From Pseudoflavitalea sp. G-6-1-2 (lineage in GTDB: Bacteria; Bacteroidota; Bacteroidia; Chitinophagales; Chitinophagaceae), in the NCBI RefSeq assembly GCF_012927185.1, contig NZ_JABBGB010000001.1, forward strand, positions 868,001 through 932,000: DNA of 64,000 nt, in the 5' to 3' direction. This document shows, piece by piece, positions 62,936 to 64,000 of this stretch; position 1 is the stretch's first letter, and every line of letters starts with the position of its first letter. Below the pieces are notes generated by a model. That model did not search any database. It saw nothing but the letters and a program-made list of their open reading frames with translations, and was not told where the DNA came from. The position numbers and the translations under genes are program-made.

Positions 62936-64000
62936 ATGCGATTATTATTCTTCATTTGTTTTATTTCTCTTTCAGTTTCATCCGTACAAAGTCAGCCAAC
63001 CAACAAGAAACCCATTCTAACCGGAGCAGAGCAGGTGAATAAATACCTGCCATACCTGAAAGGAAAAAGAGTGGCGATCATGGCCAACCTAACTACAATC
63101 ATTGGCAAGAAGCACCTGGTTGATAGTCTTCAGTCGCTTGGCGTAAAGATTGTAAAGGTGTTCGGTCCTGAGCATGGTTTCAGAGGCAATGCAGGTGCGG
63201 GAGTAGATGTAAAAGATGAAGTAGACGCTGCTACAGGCATCCCCATTATTTCTTTATACGGACCCAAAAATAAACCCAGCAAGCAGGATCTGGTGGATGT
63301 GGATATTCTCATCTACGACCTGCAGGATGTTGGTGTTCGGTATTACACCAATATCAATGCACTCGTTCGGTTAATGGATGCCTGTTATGAAAGCGGAAAA
63401 GAAATGCTGATACTCGACAGGCCCAATCCAAACGCATATCTGATAGACGGTCCCATCCTGGATATGAAGTACAAATCAGGAATCGGCATGTTTCCTATTC
63501 CTATGTCTCATGGATTAACTGTTGGTGAGTTTGCACAAATGGCCAACGGTGAAGGCTGGCTCACCAATAAAGCGAAATGTAAGATCAAAGTAATACCGGT
63601 AGCAAATTATAATCATGATATGGAATATGTGTTGCCTGTAAAACCCTCTCCGAATCTGAATACGCAGCAGGCGATTATGTTGTATCCTTCTGTGTGCATG
63701 TTTGAAGCCACTTACCTCAATCATGGCAGAGGCACTTATTTCCCGTTTACTGTTTTTGGAAGTCCGGAATTAAAAGGGATTTATGAGTTCTCATACACAC
63801 CTACCAGCATAAAAGGTATGTCTGCAACACCGTTGTTCATGGATCAGGTATGTTATGGGATCGATCTGCGGAATTATGATGTAAGCAAGTTGCGCAAAAG
63901 CAAAAAGATCAATCTGCAATGGATAATGGAGCTGTATAAAGCGCATCCGCATAAAGAAAAGTTCTTCGATTCGAAGCTGAGCAAGGAGATGAATGCGATT
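62936..64000 (+). CDS. DUF1343 exo-beta-N-acetylmuramidase (NamZ-like), 3' truncated
   Basis: The first 355 residues of a DUF1343 protein; the gene runs off the window. It has a signal peptide (MRLLFFICFISLSVSSVQSQ), then LKGKRVAIMANLTT, FGPEHGFRGNAGAG, LIYDLQDVGVRYYTNI and RPNPNAYLIDGPILD, all conserved in the family. NamZ releases terminal MurNAc from peptidoglycan fragments, in the recycling pathway. It is predicted periplasmic. ATG at 62936 is a clear start. Confidence 0.9.
   Translation, partial: MRLLFFICFISLSVSSVQSQPTNKKPILTGAEQVNKYLPYLKGKRVAIMANLTTIIGKKHLVDSLQSLGVKIVKVFGPEHGFRGNAGAGVDVKDEVDAATGIPIISLYGPKNKPSKQDLVDVDILIYDLQDVGVRYYTNINALVRLMDACYESGKEMLILDRPNPNAYLIDGPILDMKYKSGIGMFPIPMSHGLTVGEFAQMANGEGWLTNKAKCKIKVIPVANYNHDMEYVLPVKPSPNLNTQQAIMLYPSVCMFEATYLNHGRGTYFPFTVFGSPELKGIYEFSYTPTSIKGMSATPLFMDQVCYGIDLRNYDVSKLRKSKKINLQWIMELYKAHPHKEKFFDSKLSKEMNAI

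Overview
The window is chromosomal DNA of a Bacteroidota bacterium, most likely a member of the Chitinophagaceae. The supporting signs are a protein with a C-terminal type IX secretion sorting domain, Bacteroidota-only families (a DUF2480 protein, paired two-component regulator-propeller kinase and NarL-type regulator), and about sixteen matches to the phylum's -7 promoter element TAnnTTTG just upstream of genes. Two of these also carry the -33 TTTG at exactly 19 bp. Shine-Dalgarno sequences are mostly absent, as expected in this phylum. The genus call is inference; no rRNA or tRNA gene is present to check it.

Layout. 1-5.6 kb: the end of a MerC-like membrane protein, an Nfu Fe-S scaffold, an SRPBCC protein, an SDR oxidoreductase, a pnuC/NadR-kinase salvage pair and a GT39 membrane glycosyltransferase. 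5.6-17.4 kb: mtgA, a LysE exporter, a GH3-type acyl-adenylating enzyme with a GT2 glycosyltransferase, an inositol-monophosphatase/thiL pair, an S41 protease, an omega-amidase-like nitrilase and a large GH63-like glucosidase preceded by two minus-strand terminator hairpins. 18-26 kb: a propeller sensor kinase with its response regulator, a chromate transporter, nadD, feoA, ybeY and a secreted unknown.

25.5-33.3 kb looks like the replication-origin neighbourhood. Two near-perfect parS palindromes lie in an 887-bp non-coding stretch before mnmG (gidA). Perfect DnaA boxes (TTATCCACA) occur between msrC and nadA, and a denser group with an AT-rich flank lies in the 578-bp gap between nadA and the ppiD-like gene. 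dnaN is about 14 kb further on; dnaA is not in the window.

33-48 kb: DUF2480, cydAB (cytochrome bd oxidase), corA with a KdnB-like Fe-dependent dehydrogenase, a ROK kinase, a rhomboid protease, kdsB (CMP-Kdo synthesis), a sterol-desaturase-type hydroxylase, dnaN, and an apparent three-gene operon of an uncharacterised protein, a signal-less HtrA-like protease with a zinc ribbon, and recX.

48-64 kb is more accessory: an M28 lipoprotein peptidase, acetyltransferases, a small protein with an unusually strong Shine-Dalgarno, a Nudix hydrolase, a primase/Toprim gene that abuts a truncated methyltransferase, a PEGA lipoprotein, a 1097-residue T9SS cargo protein, a LytS/LytTR two-component pair, an AraC regulator, an NTF2-like protein, a TylF-type methyltransferase, and the start of a NamZ-like exo-muramidase.

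NAD supply is covered at three points (PnuC/NadR salvage, NadD, NadA). No CRISPR array, insertion sequence or prophage was seen. Nothing here is a clear new defence or secretion system. The items most worth following are the oriC/parS region, the cytoplasmic HtrA-like protease operon, and the orphan tandem terminators before the glucosidase.
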